Assembly: GCA_017413025.1 (NCBI GenBank)
Contig: JAFPVE010000002.1
Location: 1 to 45,987, forward strand
Direction: 5' to 3'
DNA: 45,987 bases
Source of the DNA: Acetobacter sp.
GTDB taxonomy: Bacteria; Pseudomonadota; Alphaproteobacteria; Acetobacterales; Acetobacteraceae
The position numbers and the translations under genes are program-made. The first letter of the stretch is position 1. Every line of letters begins with the position of its first letter. This document shows, piece by piece, positions 36,698-45,489 of the stretch. The notes beneath the pieces were generated by a model. That model was not told the DNA's origin and made no database searches. It worked only from the letters and a program-made list of their open reading frames with translations.

Positions 36698-38878
36698 TCA
36701 GATTGCTGGGAGATCAAGAATCATCTTTACACCTTTACGTGTTGCTAAAACCGCGGCTTTTTCTTTCGCTGTCAAATTACGTTCTGCTGCCTCTAGAGTA
36801 GGGGATTCTGATAACTTAAGAAGTCCAACAAGTTGTTCAACATCTATAGGATCACCTATCTTACGCTCAGGCGGAATCATAGCCAAATGTGCTTGCTGTA
36901 ATGCGATATCAGCACGTAAAGCACGCATGGCTTCGTAAGGTTCCTTGTTGGCAATCTCATGCATATTTTGATCATGTTGTATACGCTTGAGTATATCTAA
37001 GACAACAGGAGGCTTTGTTTCTTCTGGAATAAGCAACAAACCTGATCGACAAAACTGTTGCCCTATTATGCGACTACTCGTCAACGCAACCAGAGGAATA
37101 GAAAACATTAAGCCTAACAGAATAGGTGTCATCCAAAAAAACAACGCAGGCGAAACTATCCATGCGCCTATTCCTAATACCGTTCCAAACACTGTAAAAA
37201 ACCAATAATTCCTAATAACATCCCTTAACGGCGTACGTCCATCATCTCGTCGCTGCACGTTCCAACCCGAATCATGTCCCCTAAGGATAGACAGAATATC
37301 TAGAGTTTGGATCAACATTGAAATGGGTGCTATTAACCCTCCTATCAATGTTTCTAAAAAAACAGAAACCCCAAGCCGCCATGTACCTCCACATTCATTT
37401 CTTACCTTGTGATCACATAACATAGCAATATAAGCCAAAAGCTTAGGTGCTAGTAACACAACCATTGTTCCAATAAACACATTTCTTGCTTGTACGGGAT
37501 CAACATGCGGCCAATTCGGATAAAGTAGTTTAGTCGTTCCAAAATATTCAGGATGATAAAAATACGCCTGTATAGAAATACAAACACCCACAAGACAAAA
37601 TATTAACCACAAAGGTGAGGTAACATATGCCCCTATACCGACAATCATATGCAAACGACTTACCCAATGAAGCTTACGCGTTGGTAATACTCTCATATGT
37701 TGAAGATTACCCTGACACCACCGCCTATCACGAATAGCAATATCTGTTAAGGTTGGAGGGCTTTCCTCATATGATCCATCAAGCGCTGGAATCATATGAA
37801 TAGCCCAACCACCACGGCGCATTAGCGCAGCTTCAACAAAATCATGACTCAAAATATGCCCCCCAAATGGAGGCTGCCCCGATATATGGGGTAACCCTGC
37901 TTGTTCTGCAAAAGCACGTGTGCGAATAATCGCATTATGCCCCCAATAATTCCCCTCTGAACCATGCCACCATGCAATACCAAAAGCAATTATAGGCCCA
38001 TATATCCGACCAGCAAATTGTTGAAGCCGCGCAAACAGCGTAGTTCCTCCAACAATCATTGGTAAAGTCTGGATCAGACCTACACCAGGATTACGCGCCA
38101 TCGCGTCGGCTAGCCGAACAAGTGTCGAACCAGACATTATAGAATCTGCATCTAATATGACCATACACTCATAAGCAGCCCCAAAACGACGAATCCATTC
38201 ACCAATATTCCCTGCCTTTCGTTCGATATTTTTGTATCTACGGCGATAAAAAATACGATTATGCCCACCTGTTTTTTCCCGTAATTCTAGGAATGCCGCT
38301 TCTTCTTGCACCCAGATATCAGGATCTGTAGTGTCCGACAAAATAAACAGATCAAAAGACTCAAGTTGGCCAGTTTGTTCCAGACTGGTATAAATTGTCT
38401 GTACCCCTGCCATAACACGATACGGCACTTCATTATAAGTTGGTAACAAAAGGGCTGTTTTATTCCTCAAATGTGGCAAAGCACCAAAACACTGAATCCC
38501 AAGCCCACGACCACCATGCGTAATAAACGAACAAAATCCAGCCACTGCTGATGTAAAAGCCAAAGCAATCCACATAAACAATACACTAAACAACAGCAAT
38601 ATAATGATACCAAGCGTCGAAACACCTGACTCATCCATCACCTTATGCGTACACCATGCGCCATATATCGTCATCAATAACGCAGAACCAATGACCGCCA
38701 CACGACGTAACACAATACTATGCGGCGAAGTAACAGGTTTACCCTCTCGCCCTTTCATATCTGGAGGAGTACGCAAATCCTGCACCGGCATATCCAACGG
38801 TGCCTCTGGAGGAAGTGCAGGGAAAAACATGCTGTCAGAAAATTTTTGCTTAATTATGGTGTCCACCGGTACAACCAT
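36698..38878 (-). CDS. opgH: glucans biosynthesis glucosyltransferase OpgH
   Basis: Inner-membrane GT2 enzyme that builds the beta-1,2-glucan backbone of osmoregulated periplasmic glucans from UDP-glucose and exports it. It has 726 aa with a cytoplasmic N-terminus, two TM helices, the glycosyltransferase domain and a C-terminal TM block. Catalytic motifs are intact: FILSDTTDPD, VILDADSIMSG (near residue 240), GHNAIIRTRAF, LSHDFVEAALMRRGGW and RDRRWCQGN. The spacing RRFGAAYECMVILDADS is the reference for reading the broken paralogue at 14748-16861. Its start overlaps the opgD-like stop by 25 bp, so the two genes are coupled. Confidence 0.95.
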   Translation of the reverse strand: MVVPVDTIIKQKFSDSMFFPALPPEAPLDMPVQDLRTPPDMKGREGKPVTSPHSIVLRRVAVIGSALLMTIYGAWCTHKVMDESGVSTLGIIILLLFSVLFMWIALAFTSAVAGFCSFITHGGRGLGIQCFGALPHLRNKTALLLPTYNEVPYRVMAGVQTIYTSLEQTGQLESFDLFILSDTTDPDIWVQEEAAFLELREKTGGHNRIFYRRRYKNIERKAGNIGEWIRRFGAAYECMVILDADSIMSGSTLVRLADAMARNPGVGLIQTLPMIVGGTTLFARLQQFAGRIYGPIIAFGIAWWHGSEGNYWGHNAIIRTRAFAEQAGLPHISGQPPFGGHILSHDFVEAALMRRGGWAIHMIPALDGSYEESPPTLTDIAIRDRRWCQGNLQHMRVLPTRKLHWVSRLHMIVGIGAYVTSPLWLIFCLVGVCISIQAYFYHPEYFGTTKLLYPNWPHVDPVQARNVFIGTMVVLLAPKLLAYIAMLCDHKVRNECGGTWRLGVSVFLETLIGGLIAPISMLIQTLDILSILRGHDSGWNVQRRDDGRTPLRDVIRNYWFFTVFGTVLGIGAWIVSPALFFWMTPILLGLMFSIPLVALTSSRIIGQQFCRSGLLLIPEETKPPVVLDILKRIQHDQNMHEIANKEPYEAMRALRADIALQQAHLAMIPPERKIGDPIDVEQLVGLLKLSESPTLEAAERNLTAKEKAAVLATRKGVKMILDLPAI

Positions 38879-40398
38879 TGCTCAGATACCGGACCATTCT
38901 CTGTCTCCAGAGTAGCGTTAAGATCAGATACCTTAGCATCACCGGGCACGAACTCAAATGTAGCACGCCACCCGTTAATCTCCGGGTTCGGCTTAACCAC
39001 GACATTATGTATTGTACCAGCAGAAGCTTTAGGTGTAATATGAAAACGCGTGTCTTTTGGTAAATGACTAAAAAGATCCCCTGTAAAATCTATACAAAAG
39101 AAACGCGCATCTCCATTATCCGCTACGGCTCCTACACGCGTTGCCCCAATTCTAGCCAAGGTTGTCGGAAAAGGAACGTCCCACCCCCAATACATACGAT
39201 AAGTATATGTATATTCTTGCCCGGCACGCAAAGGTTCCTTTGGTCGCCAAAACGATACAATATTATCATTAACTTCATTAGGTGTAGGAATTTCTACCAA
39301 TTCCACCCAACCAGAACCCCAATCTCCAATAGGTTCGATCCATAAAGAAGGACGCTTTTCATAATGAAGAGTTAAATCTTCAAAATCATGAAAAGCACGC
39401 ATCCGTTGCATTAACCCAAAGCCTCGCGGCGATATGTCAGAAAAAGTCGAAATTTGAAGATCTAATGGGTTACAAAGTGGACGAAAAAGTTGTTGCCCTG
39501 AACCAGTCCACATTTGCAAGGCTTCACTATCGTGCGCTGCAGGACGCCAATCATCAACATGGCTATGATCGTTGACACCAAAGTAATACATGCTTGTTAA
39601 CGGAGCAATACCCGACTGTTTAACAACTGTACGAGGAAATAACGATGTTTGCACGTCAAATACCGTAGGATCACCTTGGCGAATCGTAAAGCGAAAAGCA
39701 CCAGTTAACGACGGACTGTCTAGCAAAGCATAAAGCACCATTGCTTGAACACCTGGGCGTGGTTTCTCTAACCAAAACGCACGAAAAATAGCAAACTCCT
39801 CACCTTTCGGATCGCCGGTGCCATTAGCAAAGCCACGTGCATAAAGACCATAAATCTGTCCTTTGGCAACAGCTCGAAAATAAGAAGCCCCTAAAAAAAC
39901 ACAAAACTCCTCTTTAAGGTCAGGCGTATTGATTGCTGAACACAAGCGAAAACCTGCAAATCCTAAATCACCATCAACTTTTAATGCCGGGTCAGCATAA
40001 GTAAATAAATCAGACGAATAAGGCACTACACGTGATCGACCATTAACCACCTCATAGATCGCTACACGCGGTCGATAAAGAAAGCCACGCGGAAAAAACT
40101 CCACATCGAAAGCTAAATTATCTTTAGCCCACAAAGCACATTCACGTTTATACGTAATACTACGATATTGGTCGAATGTTAAATTTCTAATTGCTTTAGG
40201 TAAATGCTGTTCTGGCTCGTGATAAGGTGAAGTAGATAATTTACGAGCAATTTGGATAACAGTACTATCATCAAAGTCACCTATTGCATCCTCAATATTT
40301 TCAGCTCGTGCAGCATGTACCAATCCATCCGTCATAGAAAACAGTGCAGCTCCAACCCCTACCCGAATAACATCACGCCGATTCACCTTTCCTAACAC
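38854..40398 (-). CDS. opgD: periplasmic glucan biosynthesis protein (OpgD/OpgG family), Tat-exported
   Basis: Periplasmic enzyme that processes or branches the glucan emerging from OpgH. It has 514 aa. The N-terminus carries a twin-arginine signal (VNRRDVIRVG, then a weakly hydrophobic stretch, cleavage near HAARA), which favours OpgD over the Sec-dependent OpgG. The mature part is a typical MdoG domain: FDVEFFPRGFLYRPRVAIYE, SSYFRAVAKGQIYGLYARG-like region, FGVNDHSHVDDWRPAAHDSE (acidic catalytic region) and YRMYWGWDVPFP. The start is GTG at 40398 with AGGAG 7 nt upstream. Confidence 0.92.
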   Translation of the reverse strand: MLGKVNRRDVIRVGVGAALFSMTDGLVHAARAENIEDAIGDFDDSTVIQIARKLSTSPYHEPEQHLPKAIRNLTFDQYRSITYKRECALWAKDNLAFDVEFFPRGFLYRPRVAIYEVVNGRSRVVPYSSDLFTYADPALKVDGDLGFAGFRLCSAINTPDLKEEFCVFLGASYFRAVAKGQIYGLYARGFANGTGDPKGEEFAIFRAFWLEKPRPGVQAMVLYALLDSPSLTGAFRFTIRQGDPTVFDVQTSLFPRTVVKQSGIAPLTSMYYFGVNDHSHVDDWRPAAHDSEALQMWTGSGQQLFRPLCNPLDLQISTFSDISPRGFGLMQRMRAFHDFEDLTLHYEKRPSLWIEPIGDWGSGWVELVEIPTPNEVNDNIVSFWRPKEPLRAGQEYTYTYRMYWGWDVPFPTTLARIGATRVGAVADNGDARFFCIDFTGDLFSHLPKDTRFHITPKASAGTIHNVVVKPNPEINGWRATFEFVPGDAKVSDLNATLETENGPVSEQWLYRWTP

Positions 40399-40475
40399 AC
40401 CTTATCTCCTGACACGAAGCAAACTTTACCAACATTTCACATATCATAGCGAATTATTTTCACGTATTTATTTTA

Positions 40476-41510
40476 TTAGAAATCATCCTCTAAAATATCG
40501 TGATCATTAACACCCATCATAGCTTCAGCTACAACACCCGCATGTTCTCGGACTTTCTGTTCAATCGATACAGCCATTTCTGGATGATCTCGTAAAAACT
40601 GCTTAGCATTTTCACGTCCTTGACCAATACGCTGACTATCACAGGAAAACCACGCACCGGATTTTTCAACCACTCCAGCCTTTACACCTAAATCTATCAA
40701 CTCACCTACTTTGCTAATCCCCTCACCATACATGATATCAAACTCGACTTGTCGAAATGGTGGTGCCATTTTATTTTTTACAACCTTAACACGTGTCTGA
40801 TTCCCTAAAATCTCATCTTTATCTTTTATAGAACCAACACGACGAATATCCATGCGAATAGAAGAATAAAATTTAAGTGCATTACCACCCGTTGTTGTTT
40901 CCGGGTTACCAAACATAACCCCAATTTTAAGGCGAATCTGATTCAGAAAAATCATGAGTGTGTTTGATCGTGCTACTGTACCCGTTAATTTACGGAGTGC
41001 TTGACTCATCAATCGTGCATGTAAACCAACATGACTATCCCCCATATCACCCTCAAGCTCAGCCCGAGGAACAAGAGCGGCTACACTATCCACCACCAAA
41101 ACATCTATCGCACCAGAACGAACAAGTGTATCTGCAATTTCAAGCGCTTGTTCACCCGCATCAGGCTGACTAATTAACAAGTTATCAACATCTACTCCCA
41201 GCTTTTTGGCATAGCCCGGATCTAACGCATGTTCTGCATCGATAAAAGCGCAAGTTCCACCATTTTTTTGAGCTTCAGCAATCACATGTAAAGCAAGTGT
41301 CGTTTTACCAGAACTTTCTGGTCCGTAAATTTCCACCACACGACCCCGTGGTAAACCGCCAATACCTAGCGCTATATCTAACCCTAAAGATCCTGTGGAA
41401 ATGACGTCACATTGCTCTTTAGGACGTTGTCCAAGACGCATAACAGACCCTTTACCAAAGGCACGTTCAATCTGATTTAATGCACCTTCAAGAGCTTTTG
41501 CTTTATCCAT
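40476..41510 (-). CDS. recA: recombinase RecA
   Basis: Strand-exchange ATPase and SOS co-protease. It has 344 aa. Walker A is [13 protein letters not shown] (about residues 64-76), the catalytic-loop and L2 regions include [25 protein letters not shown] in two overlapping stretches, and an acidic C-terminus ends HDILEDDF. No intein. The upstream 180 bp show no GTTC-N7-GTTC repeat, so I cannot support LexA control of the alphaproteobacterial type. Stands alone on the minus strand. Confidence 0.97.
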   Translation of the reverse strand: MDKAKALEGALNQIERAFGKGSVMRLGQRPKEQCDVISTGSLGLDIALGIGGLPRGRVVEIYGPESSGKTTLALHVIAEAQKNGGTCAFIDAEHALDPGYAKKLGVDVDNLLISQPDAGEQALEIADTLVRSGAIDVLVVDSVAALVPRAELEGDMGDSHVGLHARLMSQALRKLTGTVARSNTLMIFLNQIRLKIGVMFGNPETTTGGNALKFYSSIRMDIRRVGSIKDKDEILGNQTRVKVVKNKMAPPFRQVEFDIMYGEGISKVGELIDLGVKAGVVEKSGAWFSCDSQRIGQGRENAKQFLRDHPEMAVSIEQKVREHAGVVAEAMMGVNDHDILEDDF

Positions 41511-41691
41511 TACATATCCCTCTTTTTTCTATTCATCTCATTATGTCTCTATATACAACAGAGTTTAAAGAAAACTATACATGACTTATTTAAGGTATCA
41601 TTCTTTTCCTTATTCTCATATCGCAAATAAGAGCCTCTATCAGAACTACTGATCATATATACCAACTCATAAACATTCCCAAAGAAAACAC

Positions 41692-43134
41692 CTAATGCCT
41701 ACGAATCATAGGTAAGGCTAAACCTTTTCCTCTGGGATCTGTCCAAGCAAAACAACGCGCAGCATCACCCGGTAAACCTTCAGGACAAGACACACTATTG
41801 GCTCTTCCGCTTCCTTTAAGAAACTTAGGACGTTCTCCCGCGACCGCGGCACGCAAAGCAATAGCGGCTGCATCTGCTGCCATATTTTGACCAGAAGCTG
41901 CCGCTACAGCGCGAAACTTCTGTTTTCCTATATGAGCTATACCCGCCGGCAAAAGAGGTTTTGGCGCTCGCGAAGGAGATGCCGCCAGCACAATCCCTGT
42001 GGATCCGGCGACGCGTCCTGTCCCAAAAAGATTATTCATACTTAAAACACAAGCAACGGTTTCACCAAAACGATCTGTAACAACATAACTCGTTGATGCC
42101 GGTAAAGGCGCTAAAGACGTTCCTTGAGGAAAACGCCTTGTATCTAACATATGCTGAACAGCAGAAAGACGCACACCCTGACCTTTATTCAAATGGCGCC
42201 ATCCTGCCACAACCTGATTAGCATATATCACTTTTCCGTTAGAAAGATAACGTGCTGCCATACCCAACCCACCATCCGCTGGTGGCGGTAAAAAACTAAG
42301 ATCAACACCATTTTGACGTGCTACCAGAGGTTTCTCTACCCTTACAAGAGATCGACGCAAATCCTGAATTGTTAAAGCCCCACCTGCAGCATCCGCATCT
42401 GCCACAAAAGTTTGCCCGAGTACACCCCCATAAAGATCGCCAACACCTGCCGTACGCAAACGTTCAAGAGAACCAGAAAGGCGTGTCTGCACCAAAATGT
42501 CATTCTCTTTAAGAGCAGTACCGTCACTTCGTGCAAAAATAGCTCGTGCATTATTATCCGCAAATAATGCACTCTGCACAACAGCAAGGTCTGAAGCTAA
42601 TAAGCGACTTACAGGAACGCCTTGGGATGCCAAATTTTGTGCGGGAGTAAACAAATCAGCCAATTGCACACTACCATAACGTAGCTGGAGCACAAACAAA
42701 CCACGTGCTAACATCGGCACTGCTGCTGGTCGATCACCCTTTCCTTCTGTATCACTTCCCACGCGTGGTAAAAATTCAAAAGCACGACCTACAGAATCAC
42801 CTGGCTTCCAAGCTAAACACGCCCCACCACTTCCTAAAGAAGCCCGTGAAGGCAACGTTACTGCCAACGCTAGACCAAGTGCTGTCGCTGCATCGGCAGC
42901 ATTTCCTCCCCGAGCCATAACATCATACGCAACTTGGGCTGCATGCGGTTCATCCGCCGCAACACTTCCTACAAAACCATGCTCAACGGGTTGTGTAACA
43001 GCACCACCTTCCCCTTCGCAAGCAACCAAAGCACAAGCACCGAAGCCGAGCACAGCAACACGCAATAGACGTGGCACAAAAACCAAAAACCAATCCACAA
43101 ATAAAGAAAGACTTTTTTGAAATCTACCTAACAT
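41692..43134 (-). CDS. divergent gamma-glutamyltransferase-like lipoprotein
   Basis: 480-aa member of the gamma-glutamyltransferase Ntn-hydrolase family, shorter than the usual 560-590. The N-terminus is a lipoprotein signal with lipobox LVAC, so it is probably membrane-anchored in the periplasm. AAQVAYDVMARGGNAADAATALGLALAVTLP, shown here in joined pieces, is the classic N-terminal region. The cleavage region reads LPASTSYVVTDRFGETV, with Ser-Thr where the catalytic Thr-Thr is expected. The Arg that binds the glutamyl carboxylate (FRE motif) appears replaced (FEFLPR), and the Asn-x-Met-Asp-Asp motif after AGSTGIVL is missing. Substrate may differ from glutathione. GGAGA precedes the ATG. Confidence 0.78.
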   Translation of the reverse strand: MLGRFQKSLSLFVDWFLVFVPRLLRVAVLGFGACALVACEGEGGAVTQPVEHGFVGSVAADEPHAAQVAYDVMARGGNAADAATALGLALAVTLPSRASLGSGGACLAWKPGDSVGRAFEFLPRVGSDTEGKGDRPAAVPMLARGLFVLQLRYGSVQLADLFTPAQNLASQGVPVSRLLASDLAVVQSALFADNNARAIFARSDGTALKENDILVQTRLSGSLERLRTAGVGDLYGGVLGQTFVADADAAGGALTIQDLRRSLVRVEKPLVARQNGVDLSFLPPPADGGLGMAARYLSNGKVIYANQVVAGWRHLNKGQGVRLSAVQHMLDTRRFPQGTSLAPLPASTSYVVTDRFGETVACVLSMNNLFGTGRVAGSTGIVLAASPSRAPKPLLPAGIAHIGKQKFRAVAAASGQNMAADAAAIALRAAVAGERPKFLKGSGRANSVSCPEGLPGDAARCFAWTDPRGKGLALPMIRRH

Positions 43135-43302
43135 GGACTAGATTCTCCATAGTCCAATATCTTCCGCAAAACGCCATCCTATTTTAATTCTATACGTTTT
43201 AATTCTATACATATGACACATGACAAAATTTACAAAACAAGCCATACTATATCCTCTGTTTTATTTAATACCCGTGCAATACCATATTTACGGATACTCA
43301 AC

Positions 43303-44073
43303 ATGGCTAAATTTATTCTTATACGTTTTTTTATAGCATCAATGACATTTTTTTTTGCCATAAAAATAACTCCAGCACGTGCACATAGTACCAGTTTTAC
43401 CCCCGCCCAACGCGCTGAAATTATTTCTATCATGCGTGAAGCCTTAAAAAACGATCCCTCGATTTTATCTGATGCTATCACAGCTTTACAAAACAAGGTC
43501 TCGGATAAACAAACAGATTCTGCTCTTGAATTTATCCGTAACAACCCCGACCAATTTCGTCAAAGTACAACCGACATTGTTCTCGGCAACCCCCATGGAA
43601 CGCTTAGCCTTGTAGAGTTCTACGATCCACGTTGCACCTATTGCCGTAAGATTCTCCCTGATCTGAAAAGACTCGTTGCCGATGAGCCACAGCTCCGGCT
43701 TGTTGAAAAAGTTATCCCTGCTCTTGGTGCCAATAGCGTCATTGATGCAGAAGCCGTTTTAGCTGCGGGGCTTCAACATGCTTACCTCAAATTTCAAAAA
43801 GCCCTTATGTTTGATACCACTGCTCCAGGGATAGAGCGTATTCGTAGGGTCGCCGTAGAAACAGGACTTAACCCTGATCGTCTCGTCCGCGATATGAAAA
43901 GCCCTGCTGTTGTCTCAAAACTCGCGAATAATATGGCTCTTGCTCGCGCTATTGGGCTTGATGGAACGCCAACTTTTATCATCGGCGATCAAACCATTAT
44001 TCCTGGTGCTGTTTCTTTAGAAGAGCTTAAAGATCTCTTATCACAATTAAAACAAAACACACAAAAGCCTTAA
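43303..44073 (+). CDS. periplasmic DsbA/ScsC-like thiol:disulfide oxidoreductase
   Basis: Thioredoxin-fold protein acting on periplasmic disulfides. I choose the ATG at 43303 (256 aa) because it starts a Sec signal peptide (MAKFILIRFFIASMTFFF, cleavage near ARA); the open frame reaches an ATG at 43213 with no ribosome-binding site. The mature N-terminus (FTPAQRAEIISIMREALKND) resembles the ScsC/Com1 N-terminal helical oligomerisation segment. The active site is C111-T-Y-C114 in EFYDPRCTYCRKI, and the cis-Pro is in DGTPTFIIGD. It is divergent from the GGT-like gene and 37 bp before crcB. Confidence 0.88.
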   Translation: MAKFILIRFFIASMTFFFAIKITPARAHSTSFTPAQRAEIISIMREALKNDPSILSDAITALQNKVSDKQTDSALEFIRNNPDQFRQSTTDIVLGNPHGTLSLVEFYDPRCTYCRKILPDLKRLVADEPQLRLVEKVIPALGANSVIDAEAVLAAGLQHAYLKFQKALMFDTTAPGIERIRRVAVETGLNPDRLVRDMKSPAVVSKLANNMALARAIGLDGTPTFIIGDQTIIPGAVSLEELKDLLSQLKQNTQKP

Positions 44074-44110
44074 CTTTCCTTAACTCTATTACGTTATCTT
44101 TCTTCTCACC

Positions 44111-44506
44111 ATGTTCGCACAGCTTATGCCCTCTTTGCTTATCGGTCTTGCCGGTGCCTTTGGCACATTACTCCGCTATTGGATCGGATTGGCAACAGCG
44201 CATTGGAACGGTGTTCTCCCATGGGCAACGATGATGATCAATATTACCGGATCGTTCCTCATTGTTTTTTTTGGCGACTTAACAGCTTTAGAAAGTAAAT
44301 TTCCCCTCTCAGAAACAATGCGAACAATTATTATGGTCGGTTTTTTTGGCGGTTATACCACGTTTTCATCGTTTAGCCTGCAAACGATCAACCAATTAAA
44401 AGATGGTCACCCCATTCATGCGCTGCTTCACATCGGCTTAACTGTTATACTCTGCATTGTAGGTGCTGCTGTGGGATATATGGCGGCGGAGGTTATAAAT
44501 CATTGA
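44111..44506 (+). CDS. crcB: fluoride ion channel CrcB/FluC
   Basis: Dual-topology dimeric fluoride exporter of 131 aa with four TM helices. Conserved features: GGxxGTLLRYWIG type motif (AGAFGTLLRYWIG), the WATMMINITGSF segment with the key Asn, and GGYTTFSSFSLQT with the two Phe that line the pore. Only 37 bp separate it from the upstream oxidoreductase, too few for the fluoride riboswitch often found before this gene, and none is seen. Confidence 0.95.
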   Translation: MFAQLMPSLLIGLAGAFGTLLRYWIGLATAHWNGVLPWATMMINITGSFLIVFFGDLTALESKFPLSETMRTIIMVGFFGGYTTFSSFSLQTINQLKDGHPIHALLHIGLTVILCIVGAAVGYMAAEVINH

Positions 44507-44604
44507 GAGTCCTCAAAAAGACGAAATAACAAAAAAACAACTCGCCACAATTTACTTAACGATAGAGCACTCTCCTGATCATATACCATTCGTTGTTTAC
44601 CTAA

Positions 44605-44645
44605 AAGAATAGGGCATCAGCCTAAAAATGGGACACCCTATTTTT
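44605..44645. terminator. candidate bidirectional terminator between crcB and the 202-aa gene
   Basis: AAGAATAGGG (44605-44614) can pair with CCCTATTTTT (44636-44645) with one G-U pair and a loop of about 21 nt. On the plus strand it ends in T5 (for crcB); on the minus strand the other arm ends in TTCTTTT (for the 202-aa gene). The long loop makes it weaker than a classic terminator. Confidence 0.4.
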
Positions 44646-44677
44646 ATAAAATTAGTTTTATATTTACCAGATAAAGT

Positions 44678-45286
44678 TCAAGCTGAGGGTTCCAAATCTT
44701 CCGCACTATTATCTCTGAAAAAGAACCAACTTTGACCGCCATCTTGAGTATAGATAAACTCTATGTCTTTTTGACCGTTAGAAGAACTAATTATTGATGG
44801 TTGGGTTGAACCTCCAACAGATTGATTCAATAAAGAATCGCACCAAAAATGACTAGAATCACAGATGTTTACAAGTGGGAGATCTCGATATAAAAAAGAG
44901 GGATTGATAGACGACGGCATATTGACTGTAAAATTTGATGTCGTAGAAGGTGGTGAAACAAACTCTAGAGCTATCACCGAAACCTTTTCTAGTTTTGAAG
45001 CCATTACAAGATCCCGGAGATTTATAGACGATTGCGATACTGATGTCTTTCCGGTTAAATCATTTGGATTTGGAGAGGTATGAATCGGCGTAATGACAAA
45101 TAATGTACAAGCCGTAGGAGGTAGAACGCTATCTCTAATATCCTTCAAAGCAGCAAAAGCCGTCTCAAAAGGCTTTTGATTTTTACAGGCGTTAGCGTCA
45201 AAAACTTGCCGAACAATTTCTGTGTTATTAGCTTCGTTTACTGTTGCACCCCCCCCTGACCCAGTAAACATGATCAGTAGTACCAC
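44678..45286 (-). CDS. hypothetical membrane-anchored protein, natural start probably frameshifted
   Basis: I do not recognise this protein. The intact frame has 202 aa if started at GTG 45286, with a partial hydrophobic start (VLLIMFTG), a Gly-rich turn and then a soluble, Ser/Thr/Asn-rich domain with five Cys (NAC, TAC, NIC, FWC pairs) and a final YTQDGGQSWFFF segment. Upstream the same frame reads KKVIIISSIIGIIGVVLLIM, an ideal membrane anchor, but the ATG at 45333 is joined to it through a run of eight A that is one base too short (or two too long). So the real start is probably that ATG with slippage or indel. Expected location: anchored in the inner membrane, facing the periplasm. It converges on crcB. 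Confidence 0.55.
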   Translation of the reverse strand: MVLLIMFTGSGGGATVNEANNTEIVRQVFDANACKNQKPFETAFAALKDIRDSVLPPTACTLFVITPIHTSPNPNDLTGKTSVSQSSINLRDLVMASKLEKVSVIALEFVSPPSTTSNFTVNMPSSINPSFLYRDLPLVNICDSSHFWCDSLLNQSVGGSTQPSIISSSNGQKDIEFIYTQDGGQSWFFFRDNSAEDLEPSA

Positions 45287-45322
45287 GCCAATAATACCGA
45301 TAATACTAGAAATAATTATAAC

Positions 45323-45333
45323 TTTTTTTTCAT
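45323..45333 (-). repeat. start codon plus eight-A homopolymer before the 202-aa frame
   Basis: On the minus strand ATG (45333-45331) is followed by A8 (45330-45323). With A8 the frame is MKKKL then stop; with A9 it is MKKKVIIISSIIGIIGVV, continuous with the downstream protein. Runs of eight or nine A are known sites of DNA and RNA polymerase slippage. Confidence 0.8.
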
Positions 45334-45429
45334 AAAGAATCCATTCCCTTTATACAAACAACGTAAAACATCGAAAATGTATCATAACTTCAATGTCCAT
45401 CTCCGATATTTTTTCTTACAAAAGAGTAA

Positions 45430-45458
45430 TAAAACCGGTTCAGAAATTCTGAACCGGT
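45430..45458 (-). terminator. Rho-independent terminator of the aconitase gene
   Basis: Perfect inverted repeat ACCGGTTCAG (45434-45443) and CTGAACCGGT (45449-45458) with a 5-nt loop, followed on the minus strand by TTTT. It lies about 30 bp after the aconitase stop. This is one of the few GC-rich hairpins in the window. Confidence 0.8.
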
Positions 45459-45489
45459 CTCTTCCATAACACCTTATTATAAAGTGTTT

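Noticed and set aside
41511-41691. LexA operator upstream of recA
   Set aside because: No GTTC-N7-GTTC or GAAC-N7-GAAC pair was found; only isolated half-sites.
44074-44110. Fluoride riboswitch before crcB
   Set aside because: Only 37 bp separate crcB from the upstream gene and the conserved riboswitch elements are not there.
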